From assembly GCA_023451825.1 (NCBI GenBank), contig JAEXYA010000025.1:62001-126000 (forward strand): a stretch of 64,000 bases of DNA, written 5' to 3'. This DNA is from Pseudomonadota bacterium (GTDB lineage Bacteria; Pseudomonadota; Alphaproteobacteria; Rhizobiales; Xanthobacteraceae). Position 1 is the stretch's first letter. Each line of letters begins with the position of its first letter. The notes under the pieces are model-generated. The model was given only the letters and a program-made list of their open reading frames with translations. It did no database searches and was not told the DNA's origin. The position numbers and the translations under genes were made by a program. Below, one piece after another: positions 53,277 through 62,224 of the stretch.

Positions 53277-55955
53277 TCAGCCTGCATCGCGCTGGGATTC
53301 CGGCCGGGTCATGTCGAGCTGAGGCATCTGCACGGCGCGAAAGCCGATCAACTCCGCGGTGCGGATCGTTGTGTCGGTCCACCATTTGAACTGGTTGGCG
53401 CGCGAATTCTCCAGAATGGCGATCGCCACGGCCGACAGGAACGGCAGGCTCTGCAGGATCAGGACCCCGGCAAAAATGTAGATTTCGGTGACCTGCTTGT
53501 CGTTATTGGCAAACACCAGCACGCCGGCGCTGATCCACAGCAGCACGCCAATTACGGCCTCCCAGAACGCCTGGAATTCGATCGAGGAGCGCGACTTGCC
53601 GCCCTTCGACGTCACGGTGAAGGGCAGGTGATCCTTGATCAGACCGTCCGCCACGGCGCGCGATACGGTCCATTGCACCGACATGGCCGCGACCATGGCG
53701 CCCAGCATCTGCCAAATCCCGATCTTCACGCGCAGACGGTACAGGATCAGGAAGTGCGCCAGCGAGATCACGAAGGATGCGATGATCGGCAGCGTCAGGA
53801 TCGTGTCGGGGATCGAGATATCGGCAAAAGCGATGATCGGCACCCAGATGATGTTGAGGATTGCCACCACCACGCCGAGGCTTTCAGCGCCGAGCCAGTT
53901 CAGCCAGCCGATGCCGAATTCGCGCTTCTGGTCCTGCGACATGCGGCTCGCGCCGGGCAGGAAGCGGCGCCAATGCTTCTTGATGATCTGGAAGCCGCCA
54001 TAGGCCCAGCGATGGCGCTGCTTGCGGAATGCCTCATAGGTGTCCGGCAGCACGCCATAGCCGTAGCGCTCGCGGGTGTAATGCGTCAGCCAGCCATGCT
54101 GCATGATGGCGAGGCCGAGATCCGAATCCTCGCAGATGGTGTCGCCGGCCCAGCCGCCGGCCATGTCCATCGCCTCGCGACGGATCAGGCACATCGTGCC
54201 GTGGACGATGATCGCATTGGCCTCGTTGCGCTGGACCATGCCGATGTCGAAGAACCCAGCATATTCGCCGTTCATGATGTAGTGCATCAGCGACGTGTCT
54301 TCGTCGCGATGGTCCTGCGGCGCCTGCACGAGGCCGACGCGGGGATCGTTGAAGGCCGGCACGAGTGCCTTGAGCCAGTTGGGCGTCACCACATAGTCGG
54401 CGTCGATGATGCCGATCACCTCGGCATCCGCGGCCGTGCGGTCCATGGCGATGCGCAGCGCGCCGGCCTTGAAGCCCTGTACCTTTTCCGCATTGATGAA
54501 GATGAAGCGCTCGCCGAGCGTGCGGCAGTGATCCTGGATCGGCTGCCAGTAGGCGGGATCTGGCGTGTTGTTGATGATCACCACGCATTCGAAATTCGGG
54601 TAGTCGAGCGCGGCGACTGCATCCAGCGTCAGCTTCAGCATTTCCGGCTGTTCGCGATAGGCCGGGATGTGGATCGAGACTTTTGGATATTTCTGTTCGG
54701 CCTCGGCGGCGGCGAGCAATGCAGCGCTGCGCTCAGGCGTCAGCAGGCGCAGCGGCTTTTGGCCGAAGGCGATAGCCGCGATTTCCTCGATACGCGCCAG
54801 CGCGATCAGGACCAGCGGAATCAGCAGGATGCAGCCGAGGGTGAGGGCGAAAGCCGAGCCCCAGACGAAGTAGTGGGTCTGCTGATAGGCGAAGATGTGT
54901 GCCGCCCATGCACCGACGGCGTTGGCGGCGATTGACAGCACCAGCGCCTGCATGACGGTGGGCGCGATGATCTGCAGGATCGGCAGCGATAGCAGAATGC
55001 CGACGAGCAGAGCGAGGCCGCCATTCTTCCAGTAATCGGGATTCACCACCGGCCCGGTCCAGGGGAATTTCGGCTCGCGGTCAGCGTTCAACATGCCCCA
55101 ATAGGGACCGACGCCGCCTTCGAAGAATTTCCACGGCTGATCGATCGCTTCGACGATGTTGTAGTCCATGCCGATGGATTCGGCGCGGGTGACGAAGTTT
55201 CGAATGACCACGGCCTGCTTGAACGGGCCGGGCTCAGCGCGACGCAGATTGTAGCCCTGGCTCGGCCAGCCGAATTCCGCGACCACGATGCGCTTGCCAG
55301 GGAAGGTCTCGCGGAGGAGGCCGTAGATATAGACGGCCTGATCGACGGCCTGGGTGTCCTCGAAGTTTTCCCAGTAAGGCAGGATATGCGCGGCGATGAA
55401 ATCGACCGAAGACGCTAGCTGCGGATTGTCGCGCCAGATGTTCCAGATTTCGCCCGTGGTGACGGGGACACTGACCTGGCGCTTCACCTTGCGGATATAT
55501 TCGACCAGGTCGTCGATCTTGAGTTCGTCACGATAAAGCGTTTCGTTGCCGACAACGACGCCGATGACGTTCGAATTCTTCTTGGCGAGATCGACAGCCG
55601 AGACGATTTCGCGCTCGTTACGATCGACATTCTTGTCGATCCAGACGCCGAGCGTGACCTTGAGGCCGAATTCGGCGGCGATGGCCGGAACGATCTCTAC
55701 GCCGCCGGTTGACGAATAGAGACGGATCGCCCGCGTCATGGTCGCGAGTTTCTTCAGGTCGGCGCGGACCTTCTCGACGGTCGGGATATTATCGACGTCC
55801 GGATGCGCGGTGCCCTCGAAGGGCGCATAGGACATGCTGGGGATCATGCCCTTGAAGTCAGGGGCTTCCTGCTTCTCGCGGAGAAGCGCCCACAGGCCGG
55901 CATGAACGGCAGTCACAAGGAGAATAACGGCGACGACAGCGCGCATCGCGTCCAA
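53277..55955 (-). CDS. ndvB: beta-(1,3)/(1,6)-glucan synthase, GH17-GT2 fusion (NdvB type)
   Basis: An 892-residue membrane protein joining a periplasmic GH17-like domain to a processive GT2 glycosyltransferase. After the anchor (residues 4-24), GH17 motifs are VVGNETL with acid Glu138 and VAEFGWPSQG with nucleophile Glu227. Membrane segments at about 313-335, 337-358 and 365-388 lead to the GT2 domain, with D-x-D at 518-520 (IIDADY), CEDSD at 608-612 and QRHRW at 646-650, then five more segments. In Bradyrhizobium NdvB makes the linear beta-1,3-glucan that is closed into cyclic periplasmic glucans needed for osmoadaptation and symbiosis. ndvD and ndvC homologs lie next to it. Confidence 0.92.
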   Translation of the reverse strand: MDAMRAVVAVILLVTAVHAGLWALLREKQEAPDFKGMIPSMSYAPFEGTAHPDVDNIPTVEKVRADLKKLATMTRAIRLYSSTGGVEIVPAIAAEFGLKVTLGVWIDKNVDRNEREIVSAVDLAKKNSNVIGVVVGNETLYRDELKIDDLVEYIRKVKRQVSVPVTTGEIWNIWRDNPQLASSVDFIAAHILPYWENFEDTQAVDQAVYIYGLLRETFPGKRIVVAEFGWPSQGYNLRRAEPGPFKQAVVIRNFVTRAESIGMDYNIVEAIDQPWKFFEGGVGPYWGMLNADREPKFPWTGPVVNPDYWKNGGLALLVGILLSLPILQIIAPTVMQALVLSIAANAVGAWAAHIFAYQQTHYFVWGSAFALTLGCILLIPLVLIALARIEEIAAIAFGQKPLRLLTPERSAALLAAAEAEQKYPKVSIHIPAYREQPEMLKLTLDAVAALDYPNFECVVIINNTPDPAYWQPIQDHCRTLGERFIFINAEKVQGFKAGALRIAMDRTAADAEVIGIIDADYVVTPNWLKALVPAFNDPRVGLVQAPQDHRDEDTSLMHYIMNGEYAGFFDIGMVQRNEANAIIVHGTMCLIRREAMDMAGGWAGDTICEDSDLGLAIMQHGWLTHYTRERYGYGVLPDTYEAFRKQRHRWAYGGFQIIKKHWRRFLPGASRMSQDQKREFGIGWLNWLGAESLGVVVAILNIIWVPIIAFADISIPDTILTLPIIASFVISLAHFLILYRLRVKIGIWQMLGAMVAAMSVQWTVSRAVADGLIKDHLPFTVTSKGGKSRSSIEFQAFWEAVIGVLLWISAGVLVFANNDKQVTEIYIFAGVLILQSLPFLSAVAIAILENSRANQFKWWTDTTIRTAELIGFRAVQMPQLDMTRPESQRDAG

Positions 55956-56144
55956 ACCATCACGGGGCGAAGCTGGGCCGGGCAGCGGACCTGTCCCCGA
56001 GGTCCGGCCAATGGCGACGGGCAGACGGAATCTGCCACGAAAATCAACAACTCAACTGCCGCCATGGCGTTTTGAGGGCGGCAGTCCGATTGAAACTCAC
56101 AACGCGCACTGCCGTCCTCAGGCAGCGCACCGAATCGATCGAGC

Positions 56145-56720
56145 TTACTTGGGCGCTTCCGCCGGCTTGGCGTCCGGTTTCGCCTCAGGCTGGGCGGCCG
56201 GGGGCGTGGGAGCCGGGGTCGGTGCAGGCGTCGCGGGTTGGCTCAGCGCGGCCGGCTGCGGCGTGGCGTTCGGATTGATCCAGCAGGCATGGACGTGGCG
56301 GTTCAGGCTGTCGGCGACCTTCGGATCGATGGCCGGGCCGAACTTCACGAGGCAGCGGAACGTCGCCTGGACGTGGCCGCCGGGGCAGCCGAAGCGGTCA
56401 TACAGGTCGAGGTGGCGAAAGGCAGTGTCGAGATCGTCGCGCCACATCAGCACGACGACTCGGCGGCCGAGCCAGACGCATTCCGGATTGCCGGCCGGGC
56501 CGTTGATGGCCGTCGTCGCCTCGACGAATTCGTCGGCGCGCTTTTGGCCCTCGCGGGCGACCTCGGCGGGGGTGGGGCCACTGGTCGCAGCCTTTTGCTC
56601 CTGGGCGAGAACGGTGCCGACCGGTGCGATGACAGCACTTGCACCGAGCAGCAAAGCGATAGCTGGCGTGGCCAGACGACGCAGAACCACAGATTGGAAC
56701 CCGAACACCAATCGACCCAT
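56145..56720 (-). CDS. ndvD: NdvD-type protein of the beta-glucan locus
   Basis: A 191-residue protein encoded between the ndvB and ndvC homologs, the place of ndvD in Bradyrhizobium, which is required for glucan synthesis but biochemically obscure. One N-terminal hydrophobic segment (TPAIALLLGASAVIAPVGTVL, about 17-37) acts as signal or anchor; the middle (about 60-145) has three or four Cys (PECVWLGRR, FGCPGG, FRCLVKFG, HACWINP), and the tail is Pro/Ala-rich. Start at 56720 is chosen for the GGGGA ahead of it; an upstream ATG at 56870 would add 50 residues without such a site. Assignment rests on position and general features. Confidence 0.7.
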   Translation of the reverse strand: MGRLVFGFQSVVLRRLATPAIALLLGASAVIAPVGTVLAQEQKAATSGPTPAEVAREGQKRADEFVEATTAINGPAGNPECVWLGRRVVVLMWRDDLDTAFRHLDLYDRFGCPGGHVQATFRCLVKFGPAIDPKVADSLNRHVHACWINPNATPQPAALSQPATPAPTPAPTPPAAQPEAKPDAKPAEAPK

Positions 56721-56969
56721 AAAGTCCCCGATAAAGTTGGCAGTCAGCCTTCTGACCTTGTCGCCAGATGACCTGCAAATGGGTCCCCATTGCGGCGAAG
56801 ACCTCAGGTGAATCCCATGACGGGTATTTTCAATTTTGTCCAGAACGTCCGAAGTTCGTCTCATTTCCATGGCGTGAGGATAGGGCAGTCACCAGATCGC
56901 TATTGTCGTGCACTTGGCAGAACGGCGGCGACAAGCTAATCGACGGACGTCTTTTGGAGGACGGAACCA

Positions 56970-58589
56970 ATTTCCTACCGCACGCCGCTGGCGCTTCTCC
57001 TTATCTCACTCGGTACGATCGCAGCAGTCTGGTGGTGGCTGGCCACGCCGATCGCGCTCGTGCGTGCCCCGATCGATCCCGCCGACAAGCTGGAATGCGT
57101 GTCCTATGCGCCGTTCCGCGGCGAGCAAACGCCGCTGAATTCGACCGCAATCATTCCGGCCGAGCAGATCGCCCAGGACATGGCGCAGCTGGCCCAGATC
57201 TCGAAATGCGTGCGGACTTATTCGATCGATAACGGCCTGGACCAGGTGCCGGAGCTGGCCGGCAAGGTCGGCCTCAAGGTGCTGCAGGGTGTCTGGCTCG
57301 GCAGCAACCGCCTGAAGAACGCGGCGCAGATCGCCGGCGTGGTCGATCTCACCAAGCGCTATCCAAACGTGATCACCGGCGTCATCGTCGGCAACGAGGT
57401 GCTCCTGCGCGGCGAGATGACGGCCGCCGACCTGGTCGGCAATATCCGTTCGATGAAGTCGCAGGTCGGCAAGCTGCCTGTCACTTATGCTGACGTCTGG
57501 GAATTCTGGCTGAAGAATCGCGAGCTCTATGATGCCGTCGATTTCGTCACCATCCACATTCTTCCATATTGGGAGGACATCCCGATCCGCGCCAAGAACG
57601 CCGCAGCGCATGTCGATTCGATCCGCAAGCGCGTGGCCGTCGCATTCCCGGGCAAGGAAATCCTGATCGGTGAAACCGGCTGGCCGAGCGCCGGGCGCAT
57701 GCGCGATGGCGCATTGCCGTCACGCGACAATCAGGCGCGTGTGGTGTCGGACATCCTCGATCTCGCCAAGCGCGAGGGTTTTCGTGTCAATCTGATCGAG
57801 GCCTATGATCAGCCCTGGAAGCGCGACCTCGAAGGCACCGTGGGTGGCTATTGGGGCCTCTATGACGCCGATGCGCGGGCGCTGAAATATCCGGCTGGTG
57901 TCCCGATCAGCAATTATCCTGCCTGGAAACTGCATATGGGCCTGGGTCTCGGCCTCAGCGTATTGGTGTTCCTGACCGGCATGCTGACCTTGCGCCGGAA
58001 GCCGTGGACACCTCGCTTCTCAGCCTGGCTCACCGTGGCGGTGTCCGCGACATTCGCTGGCGCCTTGCTCGGCGTTGCCGCTGACAAGCTTCTCTATGAA
58101 AGCTACGGCCTCGGCCGCTCGATCCAATGGGGCGCCTTGCTGGCGGCCGGCATTCTGTCGCCGCTGCTTTGTGCCTATGCGACCATGTCGGGACGATCGC
58201 TGCCGACATTCCTGGAACTGATGGGCCCGCGTCCGTATCTGAACCGGAGCTTCACCACGATTCTGCTCGGCCTGACCCTGATCGTGACGGCGCTCATCGC
58301 CGCACAGACGGCGCTCGGTTTCGTGTTCGATCCGCGCTATCGGGATTTCCCGTTCGCGGCCCTGACCATGGCGGTCGTGCCATTTGCCGGCTTGATGACG
58401 GTGAATCGCCGTGCCGAAGGCACCCGGCCGATCGCCGAAGCCACCTTTGCGGGTCTGCTGGTGGCTTCATTGGTCTATATCGGCTTCAACGAAGGACCGG
58501 ATAACTGGCAGTCGTTGTGGACCTGCGCAATCTACCTGCTGTTCGCCATCACGCTGTGGCGGGCGCGGGCCGCGCAAATCCAAGGATAA
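56970..58589 (+). CDS. ndvC: GH17-family membrane glucanosyltransferase (NdvC type), probable ATT start
   Basis: About 539 residues: an N-terminal membrane segment (TPLALLLISLGTIAAVWWWL), a GH17 domain with acid Glu143 (VGNEVLLRGE) and nucleophile Glu235 (IGETGWPSAGR), then about nine C-terminal membrane segments. NdvC-type proteins act after NdvB in introducing beta-1,6 links or closing the ring. Between an in-frame stop at 56937 and a GTG at 57060 there is no ATG, GTG or TTG, yet the N-terminal membrane segment is encoded there and GGAGG (56956-56960) lies 9 bases before ATT at 56970. I therefore take ATT as the start; if GTG 57060 were used, the protein would lose its anchor. Its end overlaps the convergent membrane-protein gene by 41 bases. 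Confidence 0.85.
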   Translation: MSYRTPLALLLISLGTIAAVWWWLATPIALVRAPIDPADKLECVSYAPFRGEQTPLNSTAIIPAEQIAQDMAQLAQISKCVRTYSIDNGLDQVPELAGKVGLKVLQGVWLGSNRLKNAAQIAGVVDLTKRYPNVITGVIVGNEVLLRGEMTAADLVGNIRSMKSQVGKLPVTYADVWEFWLKNRELYDAVDFVTIHILPYWEDIPIRAKNAAAHVDSIRKRVAVAFPGKEILIGETGWPSAGRMRDGALPSRDNQARVVSDILDLAKREGFRVNLIEAYDQPWKRDLEGTVGGYWGLYDADARALKYPAGVPISNYPAWKLHMGLGLGLSVLVFLTGMLTLRRKPWTPRFSAWLTVAVSATFAGALLGVAADKLLYESYGLGRSIQWGALLAAGILSPLLCAYATMSGRSLPTFLELMGPRPYLNRSFTTILLGLTLIVTALIAAQTALGFVFDPRYRDFPFAALTMAVVPFAGLMTVNRRAEGTRPIAEATFAGLLVASLVYIGFNEGPDNWQSLWTCAIYLLFAITLWRARAAQIQG

Positions 58590-58929
58590 GCAGGCCGATC
58601 GCAATGCCCGACAAGGCGATGTTGTAGAGTACGATGCCGAAACCGGCGGCGATCACCGCGCCGGTGATCAGCACGATCGACGGCCGCAACAGGTTGAGAG
58701 TCGCGATGACGATCGCGGCGATGCCGAACACCGAATTCTTGAACAGATAGGTCGCGACCAGCCGACTCTTGCAGAGCATGGTCTGTGAGCCCGCATCGCA
58801 GGCGAGGGCCACTGTGGACATCTCGACGGCCATGTAGCGCAAATAGACGGCATAGCCGACGGCGGCAAAGCCAACGACGAGCAACCACTGGACTTCGTAA
58901 GGGCTGAGGCGGAACGGATCTTTTTTCAT
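58549..58929 (-). CDS. small membrane protein, unknown
   Basis: A 126-residue inner-membrane protein with four segments (about 14-31, 63-81, 84-104, 106-118) and a short loop between the first two holding Cys44 and Cys53. CAGGAC lies upstream of the ATG at 58929. I do not recognise the family. It is convergent with the NdvC-type gene, whose last 41 bases it overlaps, so it may be unrelated to glucan synthesis. Confidence 0.75.
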   Translation of the reverse strand: MKKDPFRLSPYEVQWLLVVGFAAVGYAVYLRYMAVEMSTVALACDAGSQTMLCKSRLVATYLFKNSVFGIAAIVIATLNLLRPSIVLITGAVIAAGFGIVLYNIALSGIAIGLLILGFARPAPATA

Positions 58930-59047
58930 GGTCCTGACTATGCTGCGGTTCGAACCTGCGGACAAGCCGGCAAGCGGTCGCTGAGACGGTCTCGGCTCAG
59001 ATATAACTCAAGAGTTCGTCGCCAAGTAGTTCTACGGACGAATCTTT

Positions 59048-60310
59048 CTACTCTCGGCTGAACCCGAAAATCGTGGAGAGAGAGGGCCGCGGCTTGGGTT
59101 CTTCGACCTGCGCTTCTTCGGCCGGCTTCGGCAAGGGCTGTTCCGAGCGCTGCTCCGGTGGCTTGGGCGCGGGCGCCGGTTCCGGCTTCGGAGCAGCACG
59201 GCGCTGAGGCGCCGGGCGCGGCTGTTTGGGCGCGACCTTGGGGGCCGCGGCCGGTTGTAGGGCCGGCGTGGCAGCTTCCTTCAAAGCGAGGCGCTGGCCG
59301 TCGAACACCGATGTCTCGCAGGTGCGCTTACTCTCCGCCATGGTTGCGCAAATCCGTGCGGCGGCGGCGGCGTCCGTCAGCGGGCCCGCGACCAGTCGGA
59401 GCTGCATGCCGAGGCCATTGCTGCGCTCGCGGACCACGATGATCGGTCGCAGACCGCTCAGAGCCGGCGTTTTGGACAGGCCGTGCCAAAGCGCGCGCAG
59501 CCCTTCGACGGAATTGGCAGTCCCGATATCGACCCCGAATTCGGTCCGCGCCACCGGCTTCGCCACTTCCGCTGGCGCAGGAGCGATCGCCGCGGTCTGA
59601 ACGAGCGGAGCGGGTTCCGGCACCGCCGGGGCAGGCTGAGCGGTCGCTGTAGCGGCTGTCTCCGGCTCCGTGGCTTGCGTGTCGTCCGATTTGGCCGCCG
59701 ATTTTTCGGTCGCGCCTTTTGCCGGCTCCTCGACTGGCTTGGTCGGCATGCCTGGCAACTCGACTGGCGCTGCGGTGACCTTCTGCTCGGTTACGGTCGC
59801 TGGCGGTGCAGGTTGGCTTGTCGGTGCCGCAATCTGGGGAGGGGGCTCCTTGGGGAGCACCTGCGGCAAGCTCTGTCGCGCGAGGATCGAGCCTGTGGCC
59901 GATTCCAGGCCCTTCTCCACCGATGTCACACGTGTAAATAGCCGGTCACGGTCGCTGTTGAGCGTGTCGATGGCTTGCGACAGTCGGCGGTTTTCGGCCT
60001 GTGCTTCCTTGGTCAACCGTTGAAGCTGCTGTTCCTGGCGGTTGAGCGCATCGGACGCTGCGAAATTGTCCCGGCGCAGTTGGAGTTCGTACTGATTGGT
60101 GAAAACGGCAAGCGAGACGGCGCCGACGGCAGCCACGCCCCAAGAGCCCAGCCGCCACATCAGGCGCCGAGTTCCCTTGTCTTCGTCTGCCAGAAATCCC
60201 GTCAACCAGCCGCCTTGTGGCTCGGCCGAGAAGGAGTCCGCCCATTGGTCGCGCTTGTCAGCCATCCGACGTCTGCGTCGTCCCCGTCGCCCCGAATCAT
60301 GATCTGACAT
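59048..60310 (-). CDS. SPOR-domain membrane protein
   Basis: A 420-residue bitopic inner-membrane protein. An Arg-rich cytoplasmic start (RRGRRRRR) precedes one membrane segment (GSWGVAAVGAVSLAVF, about 55-70), a coiled-coil (about 75-135), a long Pro/Ala-rich linker, and a SPOR-like domain (about 275-360: SVEGLRALWHGLSKTP, RLVAGPLTDAAAAARICATM, TCETSVFDGQRL). SPOR domains bind denuded peptidoglycan glycans at division sites. The tail is again Pro-rich. Start at 60310 is preferred to a longer version of 63 more residues for lack of any site further up. It is divergent from glmU. Confidence 0.82.
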   Translation of the reverse strand: MSDHDSGRRGRRRRRMADKRDQWADSFSAEPQGGWLTGFLADEDKGTRRLMWRLGSWGVAAVGAVSLAVFTNQYELQLRRDNFAASDALNRQEQQLQRLTKEAQAENRRLSQAIDTLNSDRDRLFTRVTSVEKGLESATGSILARQSLPQVLPKEPPPQIAAPTSQPAPPATVTEQKVTAAPVELPGMPTKPVEEPAKGATEKSAAKSDDTQATEPETAATATAQPAPAVPEPAPLVQTAAIAPAPAEVAKPVARTEFGVDIGTANSVEGLRALWHGLSKTPALSGLRPIIVVRERSNGLGMQLRLVAGPLTDAAAAARICATMAESKRTCETSVFDGQRLALKEAATPALQPAAAPKVAPKQPRPAPQRRAAPKPEPAPAPKPPEQRSEQPLPKPAEEAQVEEPKPRPSLSTIFGFSRE

Positions 60311-60425
60311 TATCAGGAAACCGTTGCGAACCTGACGTCGTGAAGCCACGGCGCGCAGGAAAGCGATTTCCGGCGGGGGCGAAAAGCCGCTATGACACCG
60401 GCGAAGCAGGAATGAGGATGTGGTG

Positions 60426-61778
60426 ATGACCGGCAGAACCAGTCTTACGATTGTACTCGCGGCTGGCGAGGGCACGCGGATGCGGTCGTCGCTGCCCAAA
60501 GTGCTGCATCAGGTAGCCAACCAGTCGCTGCTCGCGCATGTGCTGAGGGCGGCGCCACAGGGGGCCGGATCGGCGCTCGCGGTGGTGGTCGGGCCGGATC
60601 GGGACGATGTCGCTGCTGAAGCAACGCGCGTGCGTGCGGATGCCGCGACCTTCGTTCAGCGCGAACGGCTCGGAACCGCCCATGCGGTGCTGGCGGCAAA
60701 GGACGCGATGGTGAAGCGCGCTGACGACCTGCTGGTCGTGTTCGGCGACACGCCGTTGATTTCAGCCGCAACGTTCGAGCGCTTGCGGACGCCTCTCAAG
60801 GACGGCGCCGCTCTCGCCGTGCTCGGCTTTCGTGCGCAGGATCCGACAGGCTACGGGCGCCTGCTGGTCGATGGTGGGCAATTGGTCGCCATTCGCGAGC
60901 AGGCCGATGCGAGTGAAGCCGAGCGCAAGGTCGATCTGTGCAATGCCGGAGTGATGGCTTTTGCCGGCAAGACCGCACTCGACGTGATCGAGAAGATCGG
61001 CAAGGCGAACAGCAAGGGCGAATACTATCTGACCGACGCGGTCGAGATTGTCAGAAGTATGGGCCTCAAGGCGACTGTGATCGAGACCGATGAGGATGAG
61101 GTTCGCGGCATCAATACCAAGGCACAACTCGCTGAGGCTGAAGCGATTATGCAGGCGCGGCTGCGCAAGGCTGCGCTCGATGCGGGCGTCACCATTGTCG
61201 CGCCCGAAACGGTGCATTTGTCCGCCGATACCACGTTCGGTAAGGATGTGATGATCGAGCAATATGTGGTCATCGGACCCGGCGTCAGCATCGACGACGG
61301 CGCCGTGATCCACGCTTTCTCGCATCTCGTGCAGGCCGAGATCGGCAAGAAGGTCTCGGTCGGTCCCTATGCGCGGCTACGACCAGGGGCCTCGCTGGGC
61401 GAGGGCGCGCGGATCGGCAACTTCGTGGAGGTCAAGGCAGCGAAGCTGGCCGCGGGCGTGAAGGTCAATCACCTCACTTATATCGGTGACAGCGAAATCG
61501 GCGCCGGCGCGAATATCGGTGCGGGCACGATTACCTGCAATTACGACGGCTTCAACAAGGCCAAGACCATCATCGGCGCAGGCGCCTTCGTCGGTTCGAA
61601 TTCCTCACTGGTTGCCCCCGTAAGGATCGGCAGTGGTGCTTATATCGGGTCGGGCTCGGTCATCACCCGCGACGTACCTGATGATGCGCTGGCAGTCGAA
61701 CGCAACGAAGTTGCGACGAAGGAGGGCTGGGGCAAGCGTTTCCGCGACAAGTATGCCGGGCTGAAAAAGTCGAAGTGA
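60426..61778 (+). CDS. glmU: bifunctional UDP-GlcNAc pyrophosphorylase / GlcN-1-P acetyltransferase
   Basis: GlmU acetylates glucosamine-1-phosphate and couples the product to UTP, giving UDP-GlcNAc for peptidoglycan and LPS. The 450-residue protein has the uridylyltransferase domain (1-about 225) with LAAGEGTRM at 10-18 and the conserved FGDTPLI, and the left-handed beta-helix acetyltransferase domain (about 250-425) with repeated hexapeptides and NHLTYIGDSEIGAGANIGAG, where His is catalytic. GAGG lies 8 bases before ATG 60426; two in-frame GTG codons directly ahead are less well spaced. glmS, which makes glucosamine-6-phosphate, is 450 bases downstream. Confidence 0.96.
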   Translation: MTGRTSLTIVLAAGEGTRMRSSLPKVLHQVANQSLLAHVLRAAPQGAGSALAVVVGPDRDDVAAEATRVRADAATFVQRERLGTAHAVLAAKDAMVKRADDLLVVFGDTPLISAATFERLRTPLKDGAALAVLGFRAQDPTGYGRLLVDGGQLVAIREQADASEAERKVDLCNAGVMAFAGKTALDVIEKIGKANSKGEYYLTDAVEIVRSMGLKATVIETDEDEVRGINTKAQLAEAEAIMQARLRKAALDAGVTIVAPETVHLSADTTFGKDVMIEQYVVIGPGVSIDDGAVIHAFSHLVQAEIGKKVSVGPYARLRPGASLGEGARIGNFVEVKAAKLAAGVKVNHLTYIGDSEIGAGANIGAGTITCNYDGFNKAKTIIGAGAFVGSNSSLVAPVRIGSGAYIGSGSVITRDVPDDALAVERNEVATKEGWGKRFRDKYAGLKKSK

Positions 61779-61803
61779 CGCCGCCGAGGCGGAGCGTCAC
61801 TTT
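61775..61803. terminator. hairpin at the glmU stop codon
   Basis: GTGACGC (61775-61781) pairs with GCGTCAC (61794-61800), extended by CGCC/GGCG with a 2-base bulge, followed by TTT. The stem includes the glmU stop codon and the end of the convergent small frame. The short T run makes it a moderate terminator. Confidence 0.45.
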
Positions 61804-62012
61804 CCTGAACTGGGCTTCAAGAACCAGTTGCGGCGCGGCGTCTTGACCGGTTCGTCAGGCAAGGCATTTGGCGGAGGCTCATGGGCCGGCGGCGTCACGG
61901 TGTCGCGCATCGGCGGCGGCCAATGGGCGAGGCGGCTGTTGTGCATTTCGATCTGCCGCAGCCTGATCCCGGCGATGGATCGCGGCTCTCTCGGATTTCG
62001 CGGCTCCCACAT
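61797..62012 (-). CDS. small Pro-rich protein, unknown
   Basis: A 71-residue frame in the gap between glmU and glmS, Pro/Arg-rich, without signal peptide (starts MWEPRNPREPRSIAG, ends NWFLKPSSGK). GGAG lies 9 bases before the ATG. The unusual composition (PPAHEPPPNALPDEPV) and lack of a known family make it uncertain; the position convergent with glmU and divergent from glmS leaves room for a true gene. Confidence 0.45.
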   Translation of the reverse strand: MWEPRNPREPRSIAGIRLRQIEMHNSRLAHWPPPMRDTVTPPAHEPPPNALPDEPVKTPRRNWFLKPSSGK

Positions 62013-62224
62013 GACCAGTGCTCCAATTTCAGTGGCAAGTCTTCAGCAAGGATGTTGAGGCTTTGTTAAATGCGCCGAGCGAAATCGTCGCGGACACCCG
62101 TCAACTTGTCTCAATCGGCAATAATTCTTGAGTACCAAGGCGTTCGCGATTCTCGTTAAGAGGGTTCCGAAAGCGGTTTCGGCACCCGGAACCGTTCGAC
62201 TATTTTACTGGGGATCACTCGCAC

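Noticed and set aside
56768..57232. plus-strand 154-codon frame across the ndvD-ndvC spacer
   Set aside because: Overlaps the true ndvC frame and its Shine-Dalgarno; no recognisable protein features.
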